In this document: positions 7,787 to 17,500 of the stretch, piece by piece | Layout of the letters: each line of letters starts with the position of its first letter | Numbering within the stretch: position 1 is the first letter of the stretch | DNA from: JAGLQA01 sp023135565 | GTDB taxonomy: Bacteria > Acidobacteriota > Aminicenantia > UBA2199 | Length of the DNA: 57,929 nucleotides | Assembly: GCA_030639305.1 (NCBI GenBank) | Contig: DAOWCY010000013.1 | Location: 1 to 57,929, forward strand | Direction of reading: 5' to 3' | Position numbers and translations under genes: made by a program | The notes under the pieces: model-generated | What the model was told of the DNA's origin: nothing | Database searches by the model: none | What the model saw: the letters and a program-made list of their open reading frames with translations, nothing else

Positions 7787-8445
7787 GTTATAGAAATAGA
7801 CGTGCCGGGATTAAAATTCTATTTGTTCTAAGCGCCATACTGCTGCTTTTTGCACTTGCTTTTGCTCAACAAGGAGAAAATACAGGGCACGGAGAGCAAA
7901 CGCAGAGCGGGCATGGAGAGCAAGCACAAGCCGGGCACGCTGAGGAAGGCCATCATTTTGACTGGACTCACTTTTTCGGCCAGGTTTTTAATTCCACCGT
8001 TCTTTTTGGCGGCCTGTTTTTCCTGCTGCGCAAACCCATCGGCAAATACTTAGCCGACCAGGGCCTAAATATAAAAGATGATATCATCCGCAGAGAGCAG
8101 AACTTAGAAAAAACGGCTGCGACCTTAGAGCAGATCAGGAGCAGGCTCGACAAAATCGAAGAAGAAGTCGGCAAGATGAAAGATGAGGCCGGACAGGGCG
8201 GACGGGAAGAGAAGAAAAAGATCGAAATATTGGGCAGGCAGGAATGTGATAGAATTAACCGCCTGAACGAGGAAGAGATCAGCCAGAGGGTAGAATCGGC
8301 AGTCAGGCAGTTGAAAGAAAAAATCGCTGAACTGGCTATCGGTCGTTTTAAGAAAGAGATCGAAGCGGAATTGGATGAAAACTTACACGAAAAAATAATC
8401 GAAAAGAATATCGATATAAGCGGTGAAATCATTGAGAGAGAATAG
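7783..8445 (+). CDS. atpF: F-type ATP synthase subunit b with N-terminal signal peptide
   Basis: Residues 1-28 look like a cleavable signal peptide (KILFVLSAILLLFALAFA followed by QQG). Next comes a short His/Glu/Gln-rich linker with repeated GHGEQ/GHAEE units (residues ~33-56), then the true membrane helix (FNSTVLFGGLFFLLRKPIGK) and a long coiled coil. As I recall, a signal peptide plus histidine-rich linker also occurs in AtpF of Geobacter relatives. The gene overlaps atpF' by four bases and atpH by 23. The histidine cluster could bind metal on the outer face of the membrane, but this is speculation. Confidence 0.88.
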   Translation: MSYRNRRAGIKILFVLSAILLLFALAFAQQGENTGHGEQTQSGHGEQAQAGHAEEGHHFDWTHFFGQVFNSTVLFGGLFFLLRKPIGKYLADQGLNIKDDIIRREQNLEKTAATLEQIRSRLDKIEEEVGKMKDEAGQGGREEKKKIEILGRQECDRINRLNEEEISQRVESAVRQLKEKIAELAIGRFKKEIEAELDENLHEKIIEKNIDISGEIIERE

Positions 8446-9016
8446 TATAGCCAGGAGATACGCCTTAGGTTTAATCAAAGCCCTAAAAGACGAAAAAGAA
8501 TACCGCAAAATTAAAGCGGAACTGGAAAGTTTCTTGAAATTACTATTAAGCAATGATGAGTTCAAAGCCGGTATGGAAACATCTCTTTTTTCTAAGCAGC
8601 AGAAGTTGGAACTGATAGAATCCATTAATAAAGAAGTGGGTTTTAGTGAGAAGACCTTTAATCTTCTCCTAACTATGACCGATCAGAACCGGCTGGCTAT
8701 TCTCGACCTGATTATCCTGGAATTAGAAGAGTTGTGGTTTGAGAGAAATAACATCGAAAAGTTGAAAGTTTACTCCGCCGTAGCCTTGAACGAAAAATTA
8801 GAAAAAAAATTGACTAAAAAGCTCGAAAAATCTTTCGGCAAGCAGATTTTATTGGAGAAAGAGGTGGATAAATCGTTGATTGCCGGGATCAAAATACAGC
8901 AAGGCTCTATTTTTTATGATTTTTCCATAAGCGGCAACCTGAGAAAATTAAAAGACGCACTTTTAACCGAGACGGCGCCGGCAGTATCAGCCGCCGCCTC
9001 CGCTAAGGAGCTGTAG
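8423..9016 (+). CDS. atpH: F-type ATP synthase subunit delta
   Basis: OSCP/delta subunit linking the F1 head to the peripheral stalk. The 197-residue protein opens with SIARRYALGLIKAL, the conserved delta N-terminus, and ends with the typical beta segment LIAGIKIQQGSIFYDFSISG. The start is a GTG overlapping the end of atpF; TTG 8432 is an alternative. A low-complexity alanine-rich tail (PAVSAAASAKEL) follows the conserved core. The TAG stop directly abuts the atpA start codon, so the genes are probably translationally coupled. Confidence 0.93.
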   Translation: MKSLRENSIARRYALGLIKALKDEKEYRKIKAELESFLKLLLSNDEFKAGMETSLFSKQQKLELIESINKEVGFSEKTFNLLLTMTDQNRLAILDLIILELEELWFERNNIEKLKVYSAVALNEKLEKKLTKKLEKSFGKQILLEKEVDKSLIAGIKIQQGSIFYDFSISGNLRKLKDALLTETAPAVSAAASAKEL

Positions 9017-10537
9017 ATGCAGATAAAAGTCGAAGAAATCAGTGAAATAATTAAGCAAAAGATCGCAGGTTTTAAGTTAGATTTCGATAAAGATGAGACC
9101 GGGATCGTGATTTCGGTAGGTGACGGCATCACCCATATTTACGGGTTGGAAAACGTGATGTACAACGAACTGCTGTCATTCCCCGGTGATATAAACGGCA
9201 TTGCCCTCAACTTAGAAGAAGACAATGTAGGCGCAATTATTCTCGACGAACCCCATAAAATCAAAGAAGGCGACGTAGTCAGGAGGACGGGAACGATCAT
9301 TTCCGTACCTGCCGGGGAAGCCTTAGTAGGGCGGGTAGTCAATCCTTTAGGCGAACCGCTGGACGACAAAGGCCCCATCGAAACTAAAACCTTTATCCCC
9401 ATCGAAAGACTGGCCCCCGGCGTAATTGCCCGGCAGCCCGTGAAGGAGCCTTTACAGACCGGTCTCAAAGCCATAGACGCTATGATCCCCATCGGCCGCG
9501 GTCAAAGGGAGTTAATAATCGGAGACCGCCAGACCGGGAAAACCGCCATTGCCATCGATACCATCATCAACCAGAAAGGCCAGGACATGATCTGTGTATA
9601 TGTAGCCATCGGCCAGAAACGGTCTACCGTTGCCCAGGTGATTAAAACCTTAGAAGACACAGGCGCCATCGACTATTCTATCGTAGTGGTGGCCGGCGCC
9701 TCTGCGCCCGCTGCGCTGCAGTACATTGCGCCTTACGCCGGCTGTGCTATGGGCGAGTATTTCCGGGACAACGGGCAGCACTCACTGCTGGTTTACGACG
9801 ACCTCTCCAAACACGCCGCCGCATACCGGGAAATCTCCCTGCTGTTAAGGCGTCCCCCCGGTCGTGAAGCTTATCCCGGCGACGTCTTTTATCTCCACTC
9901 ACGGCTGCTGGAAAGAGCCGCCAAATACAGCGACGAGAACCGCGGCGGATCGCTTACCGCCCTACCCATCATCGAAACCCAGGCATCAGACGTCTCCGGT
10001 TATATTCCCACCAACGTCATCTCCATTACCGACGGGCAGATTTATTTAGTGCCCGATCTATTCAACCGCGGCCAGAGGCCCGCCATCGACGTCGGCGTAT
10101 CTGTATCCAGGGTAGGCGGTGCCGCCCAGGTCAAAGCCATGAGGCAAGTGGCCGGGTCTTTAAAAATGGACCTGGCTCAATTCCGCGAATTGGAAGCTTT
10201 CACCCAGTTCGGTTCCGACATCGATAAAGCCACCAAAGCCCAGTTGGAACGGGGCCGGCGTCTTTCCGAGCTTTTGAAGCAGAATGAAGGTGTGCCCATG
10301 CCCGCAGCGAAGCAGATAGTCGTCATATTTGCCGGTACCGAAGGGTTTCTCGATACTTTTCCAATCGACGCCATCGGCAAGTATGAAGAGAAGTTATTGG
10401 AATTCGTAGAGCAGGAGCACCCCGCCATCTTGCGGGAAATCCGGGACAAGAAAACCATCAGTCCCGAACTTGAGAAGGACATGACGGCGATGTTAGAAGA
10501 GTTTGCAAAAGAGTTTGGGAATTTTTTAAACAAGTAA
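9017..10537 (+). CDS. atpA: F-type ATP synthase subunit alpha
   Basis: The 506-residue alpha subunit of the F1 hexamer. The non-catalytic nucleotide site has Walker A GDRQTGKT near residue 170, Walker B SLLVYDDLSKHA, and the alpha signature PGREAYPGDVFYLHSRLLER. The beta-barrel N-terminal domain and the C-terminal helical domain are full length. The arginine finger region VGVSVSRVGGAAQVKAM is intact. It follows atpH without a gap. A 142-base gap with repeat-derived hairpins separates it from atpG, which is unusual in this operon. Confidence 0.97.
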   Translation: MQIKVEEISEIIKQKIAGFKLDFDKDETGIVISVGDGITHIYGLENVMYNELLSFPGDINGIALNLEEDNVGAIILDEPHKIKEGDVVRRTGTIISVPAGEALVGRVVNPLGEPLDDKGPIETKTFIPIERLAPGVIARQPVKEPLQTGLKAIDAMIPIGRGQRELIIGDRQTGKTAIAIDTIINQKGQDMICVYVAIGQKRSTVAQVIKTLEDTGAIDYSIVVVAGASAPAALQYIAPYAGCAMGEYFRDNGQHSLLVYDDLSKHAAAYREISLLLRRPPGREAYPGDVFYLHSRLLERAAKYSDENRGGSLTALPIIETQASDVSGYIPTNVISITDGQIYLVPDLFNRGQRPAIDVGVSVSRVGGAAQVKAMRQVAGSLKMDLAQFRELEAFTQFGSDIDKATKAQLERGRRLSELLKQNEGVPMPAAKQIVVIFAGTEGFLDTFPIDAIGKYEEKLLEFVEQEHPAILREIRDKKTISPELEKDMTAMLEEFAKEFGNFLNK

Positions 10538-10572
10538 ACCGAGCCTATGAAGAAACGAATTGATTATAACCC

Positions 10573-10660
10573 GAAAAAAGCTGCCGCGCAGCGGCTCAAT
10601 AGAAGTTTTTGGAGGTGTCGGAACCTTTTTTCAAAAAGGTTCTGACCCGCCGGAGGCAAA
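10573..10660 (+). repeat. Family A-like repeat between atpA and atpG
   Basis: Contains GCTGCCGCGCAGCGGC, a perfect ten-base-pair hairpin GAACCTTTTT/AAAAAGGTTC (10621-10642, two-base loop) and the CCGCCGGAGGCAAAA end of family A. It would be transcribed within the ATP synthase message and could act as a weak terminator, pause or RNA-stability element. Confidence 0.7.
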
Positions 10661-10679
10661 ACTAAAAAAAGAATAAATA

Positions 10680-11576
10680 ATGGCTGAAAACTTACACGAT
10701 TTAAGAAGAAGGATCACGTCGGTTAAGAACACCCGCAAGATAACGCAGGCCATGAAGGCCGTCTCCGCCGCCAAGCTGCGGCGCAGTATCTCCGAGTTGA
10801 ATAGGCTCAAGCCCATGTTGGGCAAGATCGAGGACGTGCTGGGCAGGGTAGGGAAATCTCCCGAAGCAGCCGAGCATCCTTTTTTGGAGGAGCGGGAGCA
10901 GGGCGACACTTTTATAGTTGCTATTTCTTCGGACAAAGGCTTATGCGGCGCTTTTAATTCCCATATCATCGAAAAGGCGGTCGAACGGTTTGAGCAAATA
11001 GCGGAAGGCGGCGAGCAGCCCTCTCTCATCATCGTGGGCAAAAAAATCCACAAGTACTTTTCAAAGAAGAACTATCACGTAGACAAATCTTATGATTCCC
11101 TGATGGCCGGGTTGAGCTACCCCGATGCCAAAGCGCTGTCCGCATTTTTGCAGGAAATTTATTTAAACGAAAAGAAAAACATAAAAAAGATCGAATTTAT
11201 ATACACCGCCTTTACTTCCGCATCGCAGCAGGAGATAGTGACCCGGTCGTTGTTTCCCATCGCAGCCCAATGGCAAGAAGAAGAAGCGGAAGAAGAAACC
11301 GGGAGCAGCGAAGACATCGAGTATATCTTCGAACCCTCGGCAGTTGAGATATTCCAATCGCTCCTGCCTTTGTACATCGACTCGTTAGTTTACCGGGTGC
11401 TGCTCGATTCTTCGGCATCCGAGCATGCCGCCAGGATGATCGCCATGGACCTGGCCACCAGGAATGCCGGGGATATGATCAAAGGTTTAACCCTGACCCT
11501 GAACAAGCTCAGGCAGGCATCCATAACCAACGAGTTGTTAGAAATAATAACCGCTACCGAAGCCCTGAAAAAATAG
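10680..11576 (+). CDS. atpG: F-type ATP synthase subunit gamma
   Basis: Central rotor stalk. The N-terminal helix has LRRRITSVKNTRKITQAMKA, the middle has SDKGLCGAFN, and the C-terminal helix carries RMIAMDLATRNAGDMIKGL and the final ASITNELLEIITATEAL, all canonical. Length 298 residues is normal, with an acidic low-complexity loop (EEEAEEETGSSEDIEY) around residues 200-215. It starts just after the repeat element in the atpA-atpG gap, with an adenine-rich leader and no strong ribosome site. atpD follows after 14 bases. Confidence 0.95.
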   Translation: MAENLHDLRRRITSVKNTRKITQAMKAVSAAKLRRSISELNRLKPMLGKIEDVLGRVGKSPEAAEHPFLEEREQGDTFIVAISSDKGLCGAFNSHIIEKAVERFEQIAEGGEQPSLIIVGKKIHKYFSKKNYHVDKSYDSLMAGLSYPDAKALSAFLQEIYLNEKKNIKKIEFIYTAFTSASQQEIVTRSLFPIAAQWQEEEAEEETGSSEDIEYIFEPSAVEIFQSLLPLYIDSLVYRVLLDSSASEHAARMIAMDLATRNAGDMIKGLTLTLNKLRQASITNELLEIITATEALKK

Positions 11577-11590
11577 GAGTATGAATTAAC

Positions 11591-13045
11591 ATGAGTCCAG
11601 CAAAGAAAAAGGAAAAAATAGAATATACCGATAAAGGAAAAGTAATAGAAGTCATCGGCCCTGTAGTAGACGTTGAATTCCCCGAAGGCGAATTACCCGG
11701 AATATATAATGCTCTAAAGATCGTATCCGCAGGTTTCGATGTGCCCGAACCCATAGAGATCGTCACCGAAGTGCAGTTCCACTTAGGTGAGAACCGCGTC
11801 AGGACTGTTTCCATGCATCCCACGGACGGGCTTGTTCGGGGTATGACTGCTTACGATACCGGCGGCCCCATCACCGTTCCCGTGGGCCGGGAAGTAATCG
11901 GGCGAGTGATAAACGTGGTAGGCGAACCGGTTGATAATAAAGGCCCTATTAATGAAAAGAAGCGCTTACCTATCCACAGGGATGCCCCCACCTTAGAAGA
12001 GCAGGACACCAACCTGGAATTATTCGAAACCGGTATTAAAGTCATCGACTTGCTGGAACCCTACCTCAAAGGCGGGAAGATCGGTTTATTCGGCGGAGCC
12101 GGAGTAGGAAAAACCGTTATAATCGGGGAAATGATTCACAATGTTGCTTCCAAACACGGCGGACTTACTGTTTTTGCCGGCGTAGGTGAAAGAACCAGGG
12201 AAGGTAACGATCTAATCCGGGAGATGACCGCTGCCGGTGTTCTCGATAAAACCGCCCTGGTCTTCGGGCAGATGACCGAACCGCCCGGAGCCAGGCTCAG
12301 GGTAGCTTTGAGCGGACTTACCGTAGCCGAATATTTTCGCGATGAAGAAAGCCTGGACACCCTGCTTTTTATCGACAATATATTCCGTTTCACCCAGGCC
12401 GGGTCTGAAGTGTCCGCCACACTTGGCAGGATGCCCTCAGCCGTGGGTTACCAGCCCAACCTGGCGACCGAGATGGGTGAGATGCAGGAACGTATTACGT
12501 CAACCAAAAAAGGCTCCATTACTTCTATCCAGGCCATTTATGTGCCTGCCGACGACTACACCGACCCCGCCCCGGCCACTACTTTTGCCCACTTAGACGC
12601 CACCAGCAACCTTTCCCGCGCTTTAACCGAGATCGGCATTTATCCGGCGGTTGATCCCCTGGAATCTTATTCGCGGATTCTCGACCCCCGCATCATCGGC
12701 GACGAACATTACCAGGTGGCTCGGAGAATAAAGGAGATATTACAGAGGTACAAAGACTTAAAGGATATCATTGCCATTCTCGGTATGGAAGAGCTTTCCG
12801 ACGAAGATAAAGTCATTGTAGCCCGGGCCAGGAGGATCCAGAAATTCTTATCCCAACCCTTCCATGTAGCGGAAGTTTTTACCGGTTTTAAAGGTAAATA
12901 TGTGGAATTAAAAGACACCATCAGGAGTTTCAAAGAGCTCGCCGAAGGTAAGTATGACCACCTGCCTGAACAGGCTTTTTACATGTGCGGCGGTATCGAA
13001 GATGCCTTAAAGAATGCCGAAAAGTTGAAAGCAGGGGAGAAGTAG
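11591..13045 (+). CDS. atpD: F-type ATP synthase subunit beta
   Basis: Catalytic subunit of F1. Walker A GGAGVGKT near residue 160, the catalytic glutamate in GVGERTREGND, Walker B TLLFIDNIFRF, the SALGRMPSAVGYQPNLA-like segment (here ATLGRMPSAVGYQPNLA) and the DELSEED-like sequence GMEELSDEDK in the C-terminal domain. 484 residues, with a lysine-rich N-terminal extension of about 12 residues before the beta-barrel domain. Ribosome site AGGAGT lies upstream. It is followed by atpC after 10 bases. Confidence 0.97.
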   Translation: MSPAKKKEKIEYTDKGKVIEVIGPVVDVEFPEGELPGIYNALKIVSAGFDVPEPIEIVTEVQFHLGENRVRTVSMHPTDGLVRGMTAYDTGGPITVPVGREVIGRVINVVGEPVDNKGPINEKKRLPIHRDAPTLEEQDTNLELFETGIKVIDLLEPYLKGGKIGLFGGAGVGKTVIIGEMIHNVASKHGGLTVFAGVGERTREGNDLIREMTAAGVLDKTALVFGQMTEPPGARLRVALSGLTVAEYFRDEESLDTLLFIDNIFRFTQAGSEVSATLGRMPSAVGYQPNLATEMGEMQERITSTKKGSITSIQAIYVPADDYTDPAPATTFAHLDATSNLSRALTEIGIYPAVDPLESYSRILDPRIIGDEHYQVARRIKEILQRYKDLKDIIAILGMEELSDEDKVIVARARRIQKFLSQPFHVAEVFTGFKGKYVELKDTIRSFKELAEGKYDHLPEQAFYMCGGIEDALKNAEKLKAGEK

Positions 13046-13055
13046 GGGCGTCCGT

Positions 13056-13490
13056 ATGGCCAAGAACATCGAACTGGAATTTGTTTCCTCCACTGCCGCG
13101 GCTTTGAAGGCAGCGATCAAGGAGCTTTATATACCTGCTTATTTCGGAAGAGCCGGGGTATTGGAGAATCATCTACCTTATATTTCACTCATCAAGCCCG
13201 GTGAAATTTATTATAAAGACCTCGATGACAAGGAGCATTATTTTTATGTTAAGGATGGTTTTTTGGAAGTTTTGGAGAATAAGATCGTATTGGTTTCCGA
13301 TTCTATCGAGAGAGGCGCGGACCTGGATAAGTCCGAAATCGAAGCGAAGCTGAGAGAGATCGAAGAATTGATTACAGCCTCTAAATCTGTAGCTGCCGGG
13401 ATAACCGTCGAGCAGTTGGACAAGGCGCTGCAGGAGCAGAGGGAGTACATGACTAAGTTAGAGATCGTGGAAAAGTCCGGCAGTTCTTAA
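13056..13490 (+). CDS. atpC: F-type ATP synthase subunit epsilon
   Basis: The 144-residue epsilon subunit, last gene of the operon. The N-terminal beta-sandwich reads IPAYFGRAGVLENHLPYIS and GEIYYKDLDDKEHYFYVKDGFLEV, and a two-helix C-terminal domain follows (ADLDKSEIEAKL and beyond). The usual GxxGILPxH motif is modified to RAGVLENHLP. It inhibits or regulates ATP hydrolysis in well-studied enzymes; whether it does so here is unknown. No clear terminator follows, only repeat DNA. Confidence 0.92.
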   Translation: MAKNIELEFVSSTAAALKAAIKELYIPAYFGRAGVLENHLPYISLIKPGEIYYKDLDDKEHYFYVKDGFLEVLENKIVLVSDSIERGADLDKSEIEAKLREIEELITASKSVAAGITVEQLDKALQEQREYMTKLEIVEKSGSS

Positions 13491-13562
13491 TTTACTAAAG
13501 GCTTTTTTAGCCACAGAGCACGCCGAGGGCACAGAGGGTGGTACGCTTCTCGCTTTTAAATA

Positions 13563-13800
13563 ATTAAAAGTTTTGATCAAACTTTTTCAAAAGCCCCACT
13601 GCGTGGGGAATCTATAAGCGGCTTCGCCGCAAGGGAAGCGTGTGAGCGTTTTTGATTCTAAATAATAAGAAGTTTTGATTAAACTTTTTCAAAAGTTTAG
13701 CCCCCGGCAGGGCCTGCGGAGCTAATAGGTTGGGTGCGCCGCACCCCCGCCGGAGGCAAGCCCCTCAGAGTTCACGAATGCCCGTTTGCTGAAAGCTGCT
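13563..13800 (+). repeat. Two family A copies and one family B copy
   Basis: 13563-13634 has the A/T-rich arms followed by a CCCCACTGCGTGGGG hairpin and GCGGCTTCGCCGC. 13669-13760 has the arms, GCCCCCGGCAGGGCCTGC, GGGTGCGCCGCACCC and GCCGGAGGCAAG. Family B follows at 13761-13800. The 13491-13845 stretch also has a CACAGAG-type short-period repeat at 13510-13540 and no gene. Confidence 0.75.
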
Positions 13801-13845
13801 CCGGGCTGCCGCAGGCAAGATCATCAGAAAATAAAGAGAGTAAGG

Positions 13846-14478
13846 TTATATTTCTCTTTTTCTATTTTCCATGTCTTTCGAATGTAAAATCAACCAAACA
13901 TTGCTAAGCGAATTTACAAAACATTCATTAAGATGTTTGAGAAGAAGAATTCCGGTTGCAAGAAATATCATCAGTACAATCAATGGTTCTAAAAATAAAC
14001 ATGACCTAACAAAAATTGCCAATATAATGAGTGGGACTGTTCCTATGATTAAAATTCCGCACATATCTCGTTCAGCCTTGAGTTTTGCAATCCTTGCGCC
14101 GGCTGGAGGATTAAATATTTTAATATATTCATAAATGAAAGAAGTTTCAGGTGTCTTCAATTTGTTGGTGTCAATGTACACTTTATTCGTTTTGATTTGA
14201 TCGGTAATAATATCTTCAATATTTTTTCCTTTACTCTTAAAAAGTTTGGAATCTAATATTAAGAACCAAACACCCCCTAATAATGTGCCTACAACATATG
14301 AGAGAAACAATATACCCAGGATAGAAGAAAATGATAGCGAACATCCGGCTTTGAACCCGTCCACTAATTTTTTACTTCCTTCAAGTATATAAAAGGTAAG
14401 TCCAAGTAAAATAGCTCCCGGTATAACCCGGGCAATAAGATCATAAAATAGTTGTGGTATCGATGAGCTTAAATTCAT
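13846..14478 (-). CDS. Hypothetical four-helix membrane protein, partner of the CHAT-STAND gene
   Basis: A 210-residue protein of no family I recognise. It has about four transmembrane helices: residues ~10-30 (DLIARVIPGAILLGLTFYIL), ~48-72 (SILGILFLSYVVGTLLGGVW), ~142-160 and ~163-185. The cytoplasmic or periplasmic loop between helices 2 and 3 is charged. A strong AGGAGG ribosome site precedes ATG 14478. It lies 69 bases downstream of the CHAT-NB-ARC-TPR gene on the same strand, so the two probably share a message. Small multi-helix membrane proteins are frequent effectors beside STAND or CHAT sensors, and that is the inferred role. Confidence 0.7.
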   Translation of the reverse strand: MNLSSSIPQLFYDLIARVIPGAILLGLTFYILEGSKKLVDGFKAGCSLSFSSILGILFLSYVVGTLLGGVWFLILDSKLFKSKGKNIEDIITDQIKTNKVYIDTNKLKTPETSFIYEYIKIFNPPAGARIAKLKAERDMCGILIIGTVPLIILAIFVRSCLFLEPLIVLMIFLATGILLLKHLNECFVNSLSNVWLILHSKDMENRKREI

Positions 14479-14547
14479 TTTTTCCTCCTTTATAATTTAA
14501 TTATAGAACGTTTATATTAAAGATTCAACGATTTCACCAATTATTTT

Positions 14548-17500
14548 TTACTTTTTATCACCTGTGCTTTGCTTATTGATTTCTCTCAACAATTCTTTGG
14601 TTTTCTCTTCTACATGCAGCTTCTCAATTGCTTCTTCCGCATCCCACTGCTGCATGATCCGGTAAATTCTCTCTATTGTCATTCTTACAAAATGATCATT
14701 ATTATATTGTTGAAAGATTTCTAAAGCCGAAACTGAGTGTTTTAAGGATGAAGCAAAATTTTTTTCGTCTTCCGCTACCATTCCCAGTCCGGAATATGCG
14801 CCTGCCTGTCTGTAACTATCATTTAACATTTGGAAAATTTTTAGGGTTTCCAGATAATTTTTTTTTGCCTCCTGAAAATCACCTTCTGAATAGGCAAGAA
14901 GCCCTAATTGTAGTAAGGCGGTCCCCTGGCTATGCTCATCATTGAATTCCCGAAAAATTTTTAAGGACTCAAGATAATATCTTTTTGCTTCTTTTAGGTC
15001 TCCACATTCTAACGCTACTATTCCTAACTGAATGTAAGTGTCTGCTTGATGATATCTATCACTATATGCTTGCTTAATTTCCAAAGACTTTATGTAATTT
15101 TTTTTTGCTTCAAATAATTTTCGCTCTGCTTGGGCAACCACTCCTAATTGGTGATAACAATTAGCTTGACCCTTGAGATTATTAAATTCCTGAAAAATAT
15201 CTAAAGCTCTCATGTAATTCTTTTTTGCTTCAGGCCAATCTTGCTCTTTATATGCTACATTACCCAGTTGATGGTAGGTGTCCGCCAAGCTTTGCTTTTC
15301 ATTCAGTTCGCGGTAGGTTTTTAAAGCTTCCAGATAATTTTTTTTTGCCTCCTCCCAATTCCACTCATCGGCAGCCACTATTCCCAAATTGTGATAAACA
15401 CTTGCTTGCTCGTATAGGTACTCTAATTTCTGGTAGATTTTCAAAGCTTCCAGGTAATTTTTTTTTGCCTCAGGCAAGTCGTGTTCTTCGAATGCTATAA
15501 CACCCAGGTTGTGAAAAACCGATGCGGCTATCTCTCGTTTCCCCAACTTCTGGTTCAGGCTTAGAGCTTTTTTTAGATTTTTCTTCGCTTCTGAAAAATC
15601 CTTTATATCCTGGTAGCTTTTTCCTAAATTTACTACAACAGAAGTATACATACTCATAAATTCCGGGTTTTTTCTTGAAAATTTGTCTAATTTTTTTACC
15701 ACCCCCTCCACAAATTCGATGGTTTCATAATAGAGTGGTTGTTGTTGATAGTAAAATCCAAAAACATCAAAAAGTCGGGAAAAATCACCCTCTTGGTCCA
15801 GTCTGCGGTGCAGTGCTTTGTGAAGATTTTCACGTTCCTCTTTAAAGAGTAATATTCCCATCTGATTTTCTTCTGCTTTTTTAGAATTTATAATCTTAGC
15901 ATACCTTTCTGCAAGGATGGTCATATAGCTGCAAAATGCCTGTTCTATTCCTGTTTTTCTATCTTCATCAAAAAAGTGCTCCACCTGCTGCCCCAAGAAA
16001 AAGGGGAATACCGGTTGAATAGAATAGGTTTTGGAAAATATCTCAGTAAGAAGTCCTTGTTTTTCTGCCTGACTTAGAGAATCTTCCAGGTCGTCCAATG
16101 TTAGGTGAGAAAACTTACCGGTTGCCTGGAGTTCCTTTAAATAATCTTCTAAGAAATATCCATTAAGAAAGGAGGTAAAAGGAGTAAAGACCAGCATACT
16201 CTCTTTGGCCTCTGGGGTGAGCAGGGAGTAGGAAATGTTGATGCATTTGAAAATTTCTTCGGAGATAGTTCGGCCTTCAAGTGTTACTCCTGCTCCGGTC
16301 AATATCTCCCGCATTTCCTTTGCAGTTCGCTTTGTTAAATTTGGTAGAATAATCTCCATAGCCAACGGGTAACCGGCCAGGATTTCCATTAAACGGTTAA
16401 ATTCGTCCCGGTCTTCATTTCCGATAGTTATACCTGCTAATATTTTTTCGGCCAAGTGGAAACGGGAGATACGGTCCAACCCTTCCAGTATATATATACT
16501 ATCTTTAAAGGTATCTTTACCTAACCATTTTTCGTCGGAACGGGAACCTAATAGAATTTTAATAGTTGAACGCATAAGGGTTTTAAGGGTCTTAACCAGT
16601 ATGACCCGCGCCTTCTCTTTCAACGCACTGCCTACAGATTTCTCCGTGCCTGTAACAGATTCCATATTGTCCAAGATCAAGAGTACTTCCGGGGTATTAT
16701 TGCTCTGTTTCAGGAAATCGGCCAAATGTAAGGATTTTGTTTCTATTTTAGGAATAGTTAGAAAAAAACTATATTCAATCCTGGGCATCACAGTCTCGGC
16801 AATGGTATTCAATATCTCTTCAGCATGATAAGATTTGCGATCATAACCGAAATAAAAAACATGATCTATCCAGCCAGTCTTTAACCACCATTCAGACATG
16901 TGACCTAAAAGTGTAGTTTTTCCAGTTCCTCCCATGCCTTTGATAAGCAGGATATTCTTTTGCAGTAAAAGGGTTTCTATATTGAGGATATCTACATCTC
17001 GACCCAGGAAACCATATTGCCCTACTGTTTTTACATCTTCCAGTTCCTTTTGCCGCCGGTACTCCTGCTCTAAAAAGGCGTCTTTCTCTTCCGCACCCGC
17101 TTTTTCCAATTGCAGAGAGATCGAGAAATCACCTTTGCCCCAAACTACGGGCAGGAGCCAATCCTCTAAATTAATGCTCCTATTCTCCCTGGAAAATCGA
17201 CAGGCTTCATCAGACATTGATTGCCTGGCTAAATTTAAGGCAATGCTCGGTTCATCTCCCCTGGTGAGGGCATCATACAGGCTTTTCATCATGATTTGTG
17301 CGCCGATTACAGTCAATGACCAGGCCATGCCTAACACCAGTCGTACTCCCCGTTCTAATAAAGTCATGGCTAAAGATGCATCTAAAGTCAGGTTTTTCCC
17401 CCCATTTTCCCGGTTAGATTTTTTCGAAGTAGCCATCCCCGATTGACAGGCATTTAAAAAACAGACCGGTATATGGGCATCTTTGAGGAGTTCTGCAATG

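Noticed and set aside
14690..15660. Tandem DNA repeats as CRISPR or satellite
   Set aside because: They are in frame and encode 40-residue TPR units of the CHAT-STAND protein.
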